A stretch of DNA of 64,000 nt from Margaritispora aquatica (taxonomy: Eukaryota > Ascomycota > Leotiomycetes > Helotiales > Discinellaceae), in the NCBI GenBank assembly GCA_007644065.1, contig VJWN01000009.1, positions 682,001 through 746,000 on the forward strand. Direction: 5' to 3'. Within the stretch, counting starts at the first letter, position 1. Every line of letters begins with the position of its first letter. The translations under genes were made by a program, and so were the position numbers. Below the pieces are notes generated by a model. That model saw nothing but the letters and a program-made list of their open reading frames with translations. It was not told where the DNA came from and searched no databases. Below, in pieces: positions 11,952 to 23,593 of the stretch.

Positions 11952-14438
11952 ATGAGTATCTTTCTGCAGCCTTACTGGAGTCTGAGTGGCCATTGGGTCA
12001 TTACTGTCTTGGGAGCCGTTATAGTGTTGCTTGCTGTAAAGCTTTACGCTGACTGCTCGAAGTCTAAGTTTCCGCTTCCTCCAGGACCAAAGGGCGATCC
12101 AATCATCGGCAATCTGCGACAGGTATTTCTTGATATATCTTTAATATTTCTTTCTCTTTGAAGATAGATGTTTGCGAGCAAGTGCTGCCCAAACCTTTAT
12201 GTTGCGTGAACTCGTGCGCGTTGACACAACTGCAATTTTGAATTCTGCAAAACTGATCCAAGTCCTGCACTAATTCAGCAAACTAGGTCCCGGCTGAGAG
12301 ATCAGATGTGACGTTCGCAAACTGGGCCAAAGAGTTCAGTGAGTTGAACTTCAGCAACGAAGTGGTTTGAAGCTAATGCAAACGCAAGATTCGGACATCA
12401 TCTACCTCAGTCTCGTTGGACAGCCAGTCATTGTACTGAACAGTGTTCAATCAGCCGTTGACTTGCTCGACAAGAAAGGATCAATCTACAGTGATAGACC
12501 ACCATTTGTTGTGTTGGAAGTGTACGTCAATATCTTCTGCCAGCTATTTTACGCAGCCAGCTGCTAATCAACCTTTATAGGCTCGGGTTTCTACACAACA
12601 TTGCTCTCTACAGTGATGGACCTAAGTTTCGCAAGCTCAGGAAACCGTTTGGCAAGTTCCTATCTCAGGGGAATAGCCTGCCATATAGAGACATGCAATT
12701 GAAGCATGCTGGTAGACTAGCAAGTGATATTGAAGGAGCTCCTGATAAATGGCTGTGCTATCTTTCAAGGTATGTCAAGAACGAATTAGTATTTGTGATG
12801 AATATGTTACACGAAAATATACTCCAGTCTTATTTTTTTCTTTCGCAAAGCGATTCTGTGATTATCTCTAGAGATTTTGTAACGGTACAGCACAACATAT
12901 TTCCCAGTTCAGTTTTTATTCCTAGAAGGCCTGCTTTCGACTTAGAAATATTGCTTTTTAGAACCGCAGCAACTGATGGTCTTTTAGGTTCGCAACTCGC
13001 GTTCTATTTAGTATGGCATTTGGAATCGATGTCGTAGAGGAGGACGATCAATACTTCAAACTAGCAGAACAGATGAGTTGGATTGTCAGTCATATGGGCA
13101 CCAGTGGGATCACTCCCTTGGACATTGCTCCTTGGCGTAAGCTAATGCAACTTACTCCCATTGCTATGATTAAATTACTAACAATATTTACTCTCATAGT
13201 CCAGCATGTCCCTCGTTGGTTGGGCAAATACATTCCCTCCGTTAAGTTTGTCCACGACCACAGCCCACTGATCCACGATTTCCACCAGATTCCTTTCGAC
13301 GAACTGATGAGAAACCATGTAAGTCACTATCAATAATCTATTTCTAATTCATTAGACAGAATCCAATCGCTCACATGAATACAGAAATTAGGAACCTTGG
13401 AGCCATCATTTGTAGGTCGCTTAGTCGAAGCAAGAGAGACGGCAGAGCCAAACGAGCAGGATGATTTGAAGACTTACACAGATGACGAACTCAAAGGCAC
13501 CGGAGGAGCTCTGTATGCAGCTGGTCAAGATACTACTTTCTCCACTGAGACTGTTTTTGTCATGGCTATGGTGCTTTTTCCCGATGTCCAGGCCCGTGCA
13601 AAGAAGGAGATTGATCTAGTGACGGGAGGACATAGACTTCCTACTTATGAAGACTGGAAGCTATTGCCGATCGTAGAGAGGATTGTGAATGAAGTTTTCA
13701 GGTGAGTCGATGGTAAGTTTGTGACAGAGACTCGCTGATAGAGTTACAGATTCCATCCTCCTTTGGTGAATGGTATGTACTTTGAACCCCTAGCGAGCTC
13801 CACACTGATGTAGTAGGTGTCCCTCACAAGACTTGCAAAGACGACGTCTATCGCGACATGTTCATTCCAAAAGGTAAGCAAATATCCACTACCTATATGA
13901 CTATGAAAACACCGACTAACTCTTATAGGGTATACATCTTGCCACTCTCTCCCACACTGATATTACTAACACCTACAAGAACAATGGTAATTGCCAACGC
14001 GTGGGCCATGGGCCATGATCCAGACGTTTATTCGGACCCTTCTACTTTCAATCCAGACCGCTACCTCCCCGTCTCAGAAGGTGGTCTTAACGAGCCATTC
14101 CCACAGGGTCATTTTGGATTTGGTCGCAGGTGAGAGTTTACCCACCTCTTCACAATTCAGCAGTAGGTACTTACTGACAATTTAACAGAATCTGTCCAGG
14201 ACAATACATCGGCTTCGCAAGCGTTTGGATCGTAGTCGCGACACTGCTGGCGAAATTTAATATCACACCACCAAAGGATGCGAAGGGAAATGATATATTG
14301 CCTGTGTTAGAGTTCTCGACTGGTATTACGAGGTATGAGATTGGAGTTTGTGAGCTTGGATGAATGGTGCAGCTAATCGTGTGCGATCTCTCTAGTCATC
14401 CGGCGCCTTTTGATGCTGTTTTCACAGCCAGGATGTGA
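11952..14438 (+). CDS. Cytochrome P450 monooxygenase (CYP64/O-methylsterigmatocystin oxidoreductase-like), 13 exons
   Basis: Exons: 11952-12122, 12287-12338, 12389-12521, 12581-12769, 12988-13136, 13200-13318, 13385-13701, 13750-13772, 13817-13873, 13929 (one base), 13980-14129, 14189-14332, 14396-14438. They sum to 1548 nt and 515 aa, a normal P450 length. Seen: N-terminal membrane anchor and PLPPGPKGDPIIGNL hinge; I-helix AAGQDTT (about 316-322); K-helix EVFR; YRDMFIPKG; PDRYLP; haem loop FGFGRRICPGQ (Cys about 456); C-terminal SHPAPF. ER-bound oxidase of unknown substrate. The block resembles the O-methylsterigmatocystin oxidoreductase type, but no other cluster gene is next to it. The predicted one-base exon at 13929 lies between introns 13874-13928 and 13930-13979, both with canonical donor, CTAAC branch site and AG. 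Both must be removed to keep PKG-TMVIANAW in frame. Confidence 0.92.
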
Positions 14439-15145
14439 GGAAATTACAGGAGAGAGAAGTCTGGGATACGGCCAACAGTGTGTGATCAGTGCATAACCTA
14501 GTGAATCATGCCGAGTTTGGAAGTTTGCTGAAGGTGAGACGGGAAGGTTTCAATAGGAAGGATTAAACGAGCTCTCTCTTCCACTGTTGTTTGCCTAGTC
14601 TTTCGAATCTAGCTTATATCATCGTGTTTCAAGAAAGCGTCTCCATGCCACCTCGTTCTTGCCTTGTTCCCGATTGCTGAAGCTATCTCGCGATCAAACT
14701 TCCGATTTGACATTTCATCCTCTCTTTAGACTGCTGGGAAGCTGGAAGTAGTCTGGTATTCTGCCCTTGATCTCTCTTATACTCTCTACTTGTACGAGGT
14801 CAAGTTGAGAAGAGAAGGCTTACTTTCTTCTTGAGCACAAGCTCTGAAGTTCCAAGAATGAAAGCCAACTTCATACGTACGTACACTTCACGCAGTCGAG
14901 TTTGGATTCCAGAGTAAGAGAAACAGACCTCATATCGCACGACTCATCAATTCATTTGCATTAGCACATGAAAAATAATGAAGAGGATGTGAGGACGGTG
15001 ATTGTGTAATCTTACGACAAGCGAGAAACTACCTACTCGAACACGACTCGCTTATCACGCTCAACCCCTCTTCCTTCCCCCACTTTCCCTTTCCCCTCGC
15101 AACCACCCCTCGCGCAAGCACAATTTTCGACGTCAGGGACATACC

Positions 15146-17273
15146 TACCCCTCTCGACGACGTGCAACAAAGGCGCGAACCCGAATTTTGCTTCGTGATT
15201 GTTTGAATCCTAGTAAGAACACTAGACTGGTTGCATGCCTGTGGTGAATTTGCAAAGGTGATGTAGAAGTTGCATCGTAAGAATGCTTCCAAACTGTACC
15301 AGCTGTGGAGGGTTGGCATCTAAGCAATGCTTGAAATTAATATATTTATGCTTTGACATGTAAAAGAAGATGCAAGTAGAGTCTTTTCAACTCATTAAGT
15401 CCAGCCAGCTAGATAGAATGCGACTTAAAAAAAAAACCTTCAGTAAAAAAAGATATTATACACGCAATTCTGTCCAACTTTAGATAGCTTACTCGTACCC
15501 CTCTTGTTGACTTGCACCAAAGCTCTAACTCATCCTCAAAAGTCCAACCAGAAATGTCCTCTATATGAATAGTTTGGCTCTTCATTCGCATCTAGTGCAG
15601 TGACTACCCCTCTCCCGACTTGCAACAGAACCCATAATCGAGATTCTCATAGCTAGCTTCTTCTACAAATCACTCAACTATTGCTGCTAATATATTGACT
15701 ACCAGATACCCTTCGTTCCTCGACGTGCATCAAAATTACATACGACGATCTGATAACTATTTTCTACAGACAATTCGCCTTGAGCATCTTAGGCAATGAC
15801 TGATACCCTCTCGACTTGTAACAACGCTCAAACTCATGCTCGGCACTCTGCAACCAAAATCATCTCTCAAAAAAGCTTAGCTCTAAAAAAATGAAGAGCA
15901 ATAACTACCACTCTCTGGACATGTAACAAAAGATCCAAATCACTCCAACTAGGACATCTTGCTCGGTTCTTGATCTGTAGCGTGGTAAACACCCCGACGT
16001 GTGACAAACTCCAAACAAAGTGTCTTCCAAAGATAACCGAGTTCCGAATACCTAATACAATGATTAGCATGCTGCGGACGACTTGCAAGAAGACTTAGGT
16101 TTGAATTCTAACAATATATCTTCTCCACACATTTCTGATCCAGAAAACCTATACCTATGGAGTACCTGCCCCTCCTCTCGACGACATACAACAAAGACAG
16201 AATAACCATTTCCCGGATCTCCTATCCGAAAGACTAGTTCTCTACATACACCTCATAGATAGTTAGACAAGGAAGCAAGTCATCACTAGATGTTACTTCG
16301 CCACTGTAGTGCTTCCTCGCCTAACTATCCGAAGACTCCACAGTAAGCCTCATAGAAAAGAAGCATGAAGCAAGAAATATGAAATCTCCACGAATGAATG
16401 CGAGAAACCTAATAGTGTAGATATGAGACCCCTACTTATCTTAAGCTCCTAGTGCTGGCTGAACCAAACTCAGATCTGTCCTTTCTAGCTCCATGCCCCA
16501 CATGTCGTTACCATCTGATCGAACCTTCCCTCTCTTGTCTCTCGCTTCTACCTCCTCCGCGCTCTACTACTACCCCTCTTGATCTCGATGTGCAACAGAG
16601 ATAGGGTAAACATTTGAGATATTCTAGGCTAGGGGATCAATTCTCCGAAAAGGACTTTAGAATACTCTTATACCAATAAGTCGCTACTTGATACTCAAGG
16701 CACTTGCCTACCACCTTAGTCAGACAAAGTACTTAATCGTCAACAAATGATGTTGCTCTTCAAAGAAGTAGCACACCTCGCTCTTATTCTTATTCCACAG
16801 AAACTCAAACCCACTAAGATCATCAACCTCCATAAGAAATCTGCAAACACAGACAAAAAGACCAAGGAGCTATACGATAGATCCCTACCTACTTACTTCA
16901 AGAAGTCATGAAATAAATCCGTGCGTCAAACCCCTCCCATCCCCACCCCACACCCCGCACCTCAATGCCATCCGATCAAACCTTACTCTCCCCAATCTTC
17001 CCCCTCTCGACTCTCAACTCTCGTCTCTTATCTCCACCTCTTCTACGCCCTACCACTACTTACCTACCCCTACCCCTCCCGCGACATGCAACAAAACGGA
17101 GAAATCCCAGGCCCAGGCCCAGCACAGCACAGCACGGAGAACTTTCTCTTTCTTTGCCCACTCACTCACTTAATCTACTCGGTTCCTGGTACACCGCTTC
17201 GGGGCTTCTTCAAACACTAGAAACTTCGGCGTCTTACTACCATTACCCCTCTTAACGACGACATGCAACAAAG
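15146..17273. repeat. Degenerate dispersed/tandem ~27-nt motif family
   Basis: A motif close to TACCCCTCTCGACGACATGCAACAAAG recurs, always on the plus strand, at about 15146, 15496, 15605, 15707, 15804, 15906, 15988, 16163, 16571, 17071 and 17243, with a weaker copy near 16071. Between 15496 and 16163 the spacing is 82-109 nt, so this part behaves as a diverged ~100-nt tandem repeat. The DNA between cores is barely conserved except for a GACTACC-like lead-in at several copies. Read on the other strand, many copies begin with TTTGTTGCA and end AGAGGGGTAG. No annotated function fits. It could be an eroded minisatellite, a structured non-coding transcript or a decayed repeat family. Confidence 0.7.
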
Positions 17274-17631
17274 AAACAGACAACTGGAAAGACGCCCAAC
17301 ATATGAAAACGGAACCAGCCCAGCCAGTCACACTCAACTCAAGTGTCCAAAAGAAATGGCACTACCAAGGGTCTGATCCCCTCTCTATCTACCGAGGGCA
17401 AGGAAGAAGTACATATATATCAAAAATGCTACAAATACCTGACTCTATACATTCAACCAAAAGCCGCCGCAACATAAAAATATACATACAATTATCAAAA
17501 CATAGATAAACCGAGAGAGAAGTGAATCGGCGGCCGATATTACTCACTCATCCACTTATCAGACTTAGACTCAGGTAGGTAAGATTAGGTTCGAGCAGAA
17601 AATATTTTAACTAACCTAGTTCCGATTCATG

Positions 17632-17662
17632 GTATCGTATCGTGTCGTATCGTATCGTGTCA
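17632..17662. repeat. Pentanucleotide microsatellite (CGTAT/CGTGT)
   Basis: About six pentamer units alternating CGTAT and CGTGT lie in gene-free DNA. Simple slippage repeat. Confidence 0.7.
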
Positions 17663-18363
17663 TGAACTTTTGACAGTCCCAAGTCCCGTGTGCCAGGAAA
17701 ACTTCCCCGCTCCAGCCCAGACCCGACCCGACTCAACCTCCTCTTTGAAGATAATACTAGCATATGCCTTCAATTATTATTGTAGGTAGGCAATAAACCC
17801 CTCCTTCTCCTTCAGCTCCACCAAGGACGAGGTACGTAGCTCTCAGATCAGATGCGCAAATGGCGAAATGGTGAAGTGGACAATTCTCGGCGAAAAAGAG
17901 GGGTTGGCTGAGGGGTAAGGTAAGGTAGGTACAAGTACACTCGCCCATGACTTTCAGCACCAGCACCATCACTTCTCGCAGCACAAACATGTGAAACACA
18001 ATGGAAGGACCGGGATAAGCATTAACGCGATACGCGATCCAAGAGAAGTCAATTGACTGGGAGGAAAGCACTTGCTAGGTGATCAAAGATAAAAAAGGCT
18101 GGAAAGTGGTGTTCAAAAGGGGACCATGTCGCTTATTTGCTCACTCGCGCGCTCGCTGACTCACCTCAATGCAAAGCAAGCAACTACAATAATAACAATT
18201 TATTAACAGTTATCCTACCGTGACTAGATACATATTGCTTATCAGCAGTATGGGTATATACAATAGACAAGCACTCCATATCCACTAGATGTACCGTGAT
18301 CCAAATGCTCCATATTCTCCATATTCACCAAAGCACCAAGTTTCAAACATATGATCCAAAAGA

Positions 18364-20276
18364 TCACTGCGCGACGCCAATTGCTGCTGTACTATTACCC
18401 TCGACGTCCCTCCTCGTCTGACTCTCACGATCAGCTTCCACTCTACGCATTCTCACATGCGGATGTCTTCCACAACAGCCCAGCGCTAGCGGCATGGGCA
18501 CTACAACGAGTGCTAGAACCGTCTGGAAAATTAGCGCTTTATACATATTTCCTGGCGGTAACTTTGAACCATCATCAGCCGTGCCATCATTGGCACCTGG
18601 CGCGCGCAGCGCATCAGAGATGATGATGAAGAGACCACCAAGAAGCTGACCGCCCGCCCAGCAGATCGTGGACGTGACTTCTGGCGACACTGGGTGCGTG
18701 ATTTCGATCAAATACTCGAGAACGACAGGCACGAGACTGAATGATGCAGCGCCGAGAATAGCGAGGATCGCGTAGGGCGCGACGACGGTACGGACTTGTG
18801 GTGCCCATGTGAAAGCTAGGTAAGAGAGAGCGAGGACGGGGACTTGGATTTTGATGGCGAGGAGGAAGGATTTGGTTTTGTCGACGATGGGGGATGTGAT
18901 GGCCGATACGACGAGGCCCACGACGATTAAAAGAGCGCCTGCGATACCAGCGTCTGTTTCGGTGTAGGAGTACGGTTGGAGGATTTGGTTGATGAGTGAG
19001 GATATGCTGTTGAAGAGGCCGACGTAGAAGGTGAAAGGAATCATGATCATGTAGAATTCCGGCATGGTGTAGAGGGCACGGAGGGACTCCATGAGGGGCT
19101 GCTTGGCCGTGTGGCCTGATGGAGAGCTAGGTGTAGGTGGGTGTGCTGGGATGAAGAATGAGGGAATGGATGCAACAGAGGCCTGCGAGAATTAGCTAGT
19201 GTTTCGAAATTATCAAGGTTTCAACGTACGATGATCGCAATATAAAGCACCATGTTTGGGATATCCTCAGCTTTTGATGCCAGCTCGGGGTCGATCAATT
19301 GTGCCAAAGCTCCTCCAAATGGATTTGCCAAACTCATCAACGCAGTAGCACCAACTCTTCCTCTGTTAGTGAACCATAGATCCGAGTATCTCGTTGGTGC
19401 TGCAAGCACAAACGGCTGAGCAATACCAGTCAAGATCTGACCAAACATCACACCACCAAAGTTGCCATGTTTCCCGGATCTCGTAGCTCCGTATCTGATC
19501 CAATTGCCCAGCAAAATCAGCACCGAAGCGATTATGATAGCAGGCTTAGGTCCTCCATGATGTAGCGTGTAAAGTGCAAATGGCGCCGCAACGACAAATG
19601 CAAACATGAAGGCTGTCGCAAGCCAGTTGAGCGTTGTCGGCGTGACATCATAGTATGTTGTTGCTGTCGTCGAGTTCGCAGACCACGAAAGCCACTATTG
19701 AGTCTGTTAGTAGCTGTTATGGAGCTGGTGGAGTATCGCGAGTTCACTTACATCCCAGCTGACAATGATATTCAGCAACACCAATTGCACCAACCCAAAC
19801 CACCTCCGCTTATAGACCTTATAAACTCGCTCACCACCCACCTCTCCGACGCCCTCAACATCGCCTCGCGGAAGCTCATCCTCACCCAAAAGCTCATCAT
19901 CACTGCGCAAATCACTCAACCCCTCGACATCGCCCGCCGGCAGACTCCCATTCGTATCCGTACCCTTCAGATCCCCATGGCCCTTCCCATCATTGAAGCC
20001 ATCTATGGGTGCTGCATTCGCGCTATTGTTCAACGACGAGCTGCCGCTGCCGTTCTTCTTGTTCTTCAGCCCACGCATTCTCAGCGGCCGCATGATCGTC
20101 CAGCCAGGCAGTGTCTCGCCTCCTCCTCCTGTCGAGCTTGTCTTCTCGATGGCTGGAACGGCGTAGCTTTGCTTCTTCTGTGTCGTAGATGCGGATGTCG
20201 AGGTATTGGTGATTGTGGGAGAGCCACTGTCCCTTTTTTCGAGCTCGATGGCATTGTTGGTCTCCATTGGATCCAC
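18364..20276 (-). CDS. MFS transporter, FLVCR/DIRC2-like
   Basis: Three exons: 19752-20276, 19230-19694 and 18364-19182, giving 602 aa. The first junction rebuilds a contiguous family block, RRWFGLVQLVLLNIIVSWD followed by WLSWSANSTTATTYYDV. About 160 hydrophilic, low-complexity residues precede the first membrane segment, longer than in the animal FLVCR family but common in moulds. About eleven or twelve hydrophobic segments follow, including GKHGNFGGVMFGQILTGIAQ and PFVLAAPTRYSDLWF in the N-half and GLFNSISSLINQIL in the C-half. Animal relatives move choline/haem-type substrates. The fungal substrate is unknown, so only 'FLVCR-like' is claimed. The C-terminus is a short basic cytosolic tail. 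Confidence 0.88.
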
Positions 20277-21072
20277 TGTCTCACCCCCACGTCCGGGGTG
20301 TTTGAGACCTGCGTTTGCTGACTACTTAGTGCTTAGTAGAGCTGTGGCTCGTGCTGCAGCCGCCCTAATCATGGAAAGTGTACCTGAAAGCACTGACTGA
20401 CAGCAAAAGCTTAAGAAATGTTAAGGTTGGAAAATTGTTAAGAAGAGGAGTCGTTGGCATGGCTACAAATATATGCAATACGAAAATACACGCGACATTA
20501 TGATTTCCAGGGGAAGATCACCCAGGAAGATAAGGTCTCATGAACAAAACGCATGGCCCGGCTGTTGAATACTACTTTGGGTTAAAGGTTATAATACCCT
20601 TCCCAATTCATACCAAAGTCCGACAACTGTGAAGGAACTTTCGCTTTCGCTTCGCGAGAACAGTTTGTTGCTTTGCACATCAGTTGTGCTGTCTTGTGAA
20701 AGACCGAGGTTCTTGTAGATAGAAATGTATGTGTGTGGCGCCTCTTTATCTTGGCCCTAGTGACTTGACTGTATAAACGTTTTGATTGATGCACACAACA
20801 ACTTGAGCTGCACTCATGCATGCCTTTCGGACATGCATCCGGGTAGAACTGTCACACCAACAAGGCATCTCACGGTAGACAGGAGACAAAGGACCATCTA
20901 AGAGCTTTTGCTTATACTACATGCTGAATTGCTAAAAGAGACGTTGCGGTAGTACAAAACAGGGTTGGTGTGTGGGACTTTGTACATGCGAACATCTTCC
21001 CTTCTAACCAACCTCCATCATCTATTGTCATCCTGGCATATGGATGCTTCTTGTCGTTTGGAAGGTAGAGCT
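20277..21072. other. Intergenic region between MFS transporter and qcr6
   Basis: 3' flank of the qcr6 gene and promoter region of the transporter. The minus frame at 20582-20821 has no recognisable features. No gene called. Confidence 0.5.
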
Positions 21073-22138
21073 CTACTTGAGTACCTTCCAGAGCTTTGGT
21101 GCCGCACAAGCGGTTGCACAATGTGCCAAATGGAAGACTGAAGTACGTTAGCAATTGATGCAGAGACAAATGTTGAGATCTACATACACTCTTCAACGCA
21201 GTCCTCATTTGGGTGCTTCTTGTCGTGAGAATCCTCGTGAGCAGCTGTAACACGCTCAACACACTCATCGAAGTGATGCTTAGCTGGGTGGCATTCCTTG
21301 GACTCCTTGCATTCTAATCGATGTTAGCATTCTGATCGGAGAGACTGTGCTAAGAAGAGGCAGGTTGAGCGTCGAGAACTAGTCATCGTTCGTTGAGGTT
21401 CAACAGGCATAGTGTACAGATATTGTGTAGCTTCTGTAACCAGGTAGACTGCGTATAAATACTCCAAGTGGCTTTGGGCGTCTCATCAGTCGCATAAGTC
21501 GTCGAATGACCTCGATTGTTGTCCAGTACCTTTGGATTACTTTTGCTCGCCACCTTTCTCGTAGTGTGGGATCCACGTCAATCCCTCGTATTATCACTGT
21601 CGGTCGCATCGTCGAATGTAGAATCGAATACATCCAGGAGTCTGATCCGGTTCAATGGATTTTAAAAAGAAGATATCACTCACCCTCCTCAAGAGTCTCC
21701 TTAGGATCAACAATCTCCTCCTCTTCTTCCTCTTCTTCCTCCTCCTCCTCAGACTCGTCCTTGCTCTCTTCCTCCTCTTCCTGTTCGCAGATAGTCGTTA
21801 GCTCTATTCATCCAAAATCCGCATGCTACAGCTATAATCATATCATATATACGCCAGACATCCCTTGGAAGCCCACCCAAACATCTCCCGAATCCACCGC
21901 ATCACACACCGTCACTCTGTTTACAACCCTCAATCTCCAAGTACACCTCCGCAAAACATCTCCAATTCCCTTTTTCTCTCAAGATTCTTCCTCACTCAAT
22001 CTGCCCTCCCTTTCCTCATGATTCCGTAATCGTATGAAAAGTGTAGACACATACCTTCTCCTCATCCTCCTTTGGCGCCTCCGCCTGCACCTCAGCCCAT
22101 GGCGTGACGGCCTCAATCAAATCACTGAAGAAACCCAT
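21073..22138 (-). CDS. qcr6: Ubiquinol-cytochrome c reductase hinge protein (complex III subunit 6)
   Basis: Four exons: 22055-22138, 21684-21780, 21188-21313 and 21073-21137, giving 123 aa. It starts MGFFSDLIEAVTPWAEVQAE. Next comes a very acidic stretch dominated by an 11-Glu run (coded about 21720-21750), then IVDPKETLEE. The conserved core follows: ECKESKECHPAKHHFDEC, then ERVTAAHED and FFHLAHCATACAAPKLWKVLK. The spaced cysteines form the helical hairpin disulfides of the family. The protein sits on the intermembrane-space side of complex III beside cytochrome c1 and helps cytochrome c docking. All three introns sit between well-conserved coding blocks, and every join is in frame. The acidic run explains the spurious Ser-rich plus-strand frame at 21506-22021. 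Confidence 0.95.
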
Positions 22139-22645
22139 TGTGTTCCTCTCACTGGCAATGGACAATTGATCGAAGTGTTGGTATTAGGATGCGGTTGAAT
22201 TCGCAGCTCAGGTTGTCGGAACGATTGCAAAATGATCCTCGTTTTGCCGATAGATTCGAAAGCTTGAATTGGGCGGCGCTGATTGGTTAGATGATACCTG
22301 AGCTAAGCATATATATCACATGACTACGGAATATAGTTGGCCTGGGCTAGCAAGAATTTCTAAGCATAGATATCGAGGTATTGCATCTTATGAGAGATAG
22401 GATATTGAACTAGTATATAAAGTGTTCGTTAGGAAGATACTGATCACTTGTTTGTAATTCTAAATTCCAAATCTTTATGTTTGACGCCTATGGCATCCTG
22501 GACGTCTTATACGCAGGAGTTTTCTGCCGGAACACCTTGCTAGCAAGTCATAATTCGTGAGAACAAATACAACGCCATTCCCATCCCTATGTTTATTTTG
22601 AAATGTTCACCAAGCCTCCGTATCCCCTAAGGTTTTCAATCAGTT
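22139..22645. other. Intergenic region between qcr6 and WBP2-like gene
   Basis: Upstream region of qcr6 and 3' flank of the WBP2-like gene. Nothing further recognised. Confidence 0.5.
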
Positions 22646-23593
22646 TTACGAGGACTCATTCTGACGGCTATCTGCCACAACTCGCAGCCTCTCATCGAGG
22701 TCGCCTCCAATAGTCTGAGCCTGGGCTTCTTCATATCCTGGCGGAGGTTCGTCTGGCGCAGCAAATACCTGGGGCGGTGGGGTTGGTGACCTTCGTCGCT
22801 CCAAACCTGGACGTGTAGGTACAGGACTCAGTATCGCCAGCTCGTCGGCTTCTGTAGCAGCTTCGTAGGCTGGCAACTGCTCCAAGTGTACTTCTGTTCC
22901 TTGCAATCCACCACTAGCTTCGCGTGCTTCCCTAGCTTGTTGCAACCTTTCTTTGAGTTGCTCGAAGAGTCCAGCAAAGTCAAAAGCTCCCCCATCCTGA
23001 AATGTCAATCGCAATTCAACTGCCATCTGTGAAGGAGGAATTCCCCCACCAGCAACAGGTTTGCATGATGCAATCCAGTAGTTGGCACCGAAATATGGCG
23101 AGGTGACGTGTGAATTTTGAAGATTTGATAGTGGCGTAGAGAATGATTGCAGTTCAGCAGTTGGCTTTGCTGGAAGATACACAATCTGAAGACATGTTAA
23201 CAGCTTATCAGGAACAATTGGCAGAGCTATGTACCCGTTGGCTGGTAATGTATACCACTCCACTATCGCTTTTAATGGAGAATGGCTCGGCACCTGGGAT
23301 TTTGACCGCGGGGGTCACTTGTAGATGAACCCTCGGGGGAGAAGTGTAGAATATGCGTTCATTCGGTAGTTTGACAAAGGGCGGCTCGCTGGGCGAGGTC
23401 ATAACCCAGCTGTTACGCGCATCTTTTAGCACTTGTTGCTGGGCTAGCTTCAAAGCATAGAAGTGTTGCTCTTGGTGGAATTGATACATGATGTGAGGCA
23501 GGGCAATCGAACAGAGGATGGGAGGGCAAGATGTGGAGGTGTGAGAAGGAGAAAAGCTCAAGTGCCAGAGATAGAAACTCACTTGATAGACAT
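22646..23593 (-). CDS. WBP2-like GRAM-domain protein with PY motifs
   Basis: Three exons: 23583-23593 (11 nt), 23235-23409 and 22646-23185, giving 241 aa. The tiny first exon codes MSIN minus one base and joins to W, giving MSINWVM, the typical start of the family. This overrules the longer open frame beginning at 23582, which starts inside the intron. The N-terminal half is a GRAM/PH-like domain (FVKLPNERIFYTSPP, then EPFSIKSDSGVVYITSQR joined to IVYLPAKPTAELQSFSTP). The C-terminal part is Pro-rich with LPAYE and PPPGYE, ligands for WW domains such as those of the ubiquitin ligase Rsp5. Homologues are the animal WBP2 and the fission-yeast 'stress-induced' UPF0664 type. A link to Rsp5/Nedd4-type ubiquitylation is inference from these motifs. 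Confidence 0.9.

Larger units (their letters stand above)
14439..18363. other. Long gene-free region holding degenerate repeats
   Basis: Almost 4 kb without a supportable gene. It contains the motif family listed separately (15146-17273), pyrimidine-rich stretches near 16920-17250 that create spurious open frames, and a CGTAT/CGTGT pentamer run at 17632-17662. No transposon terminal repeats or transposase fragments were seen. Confidence 0.6.

Noticed and set aside
15409..15591. Minus frame reading a DELELWCKSTRG peptide within the repeat array
   Set aside because: Neighbouring repeat units in the same register are broken by stops or frameshifts, so it does not behave as a coding exon series.
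16921..17255. Two overlapping Pro/Ser-rich plus frames
   Set aside because: Produced by a C/T-rich low-complexity stretch; no start context, splice extension or domain.
21506..22021. 171-codon plus frame with a poly-Ser run
   Set aside because: Antisense of the poly-Glu coding exon and introns of qcr6.
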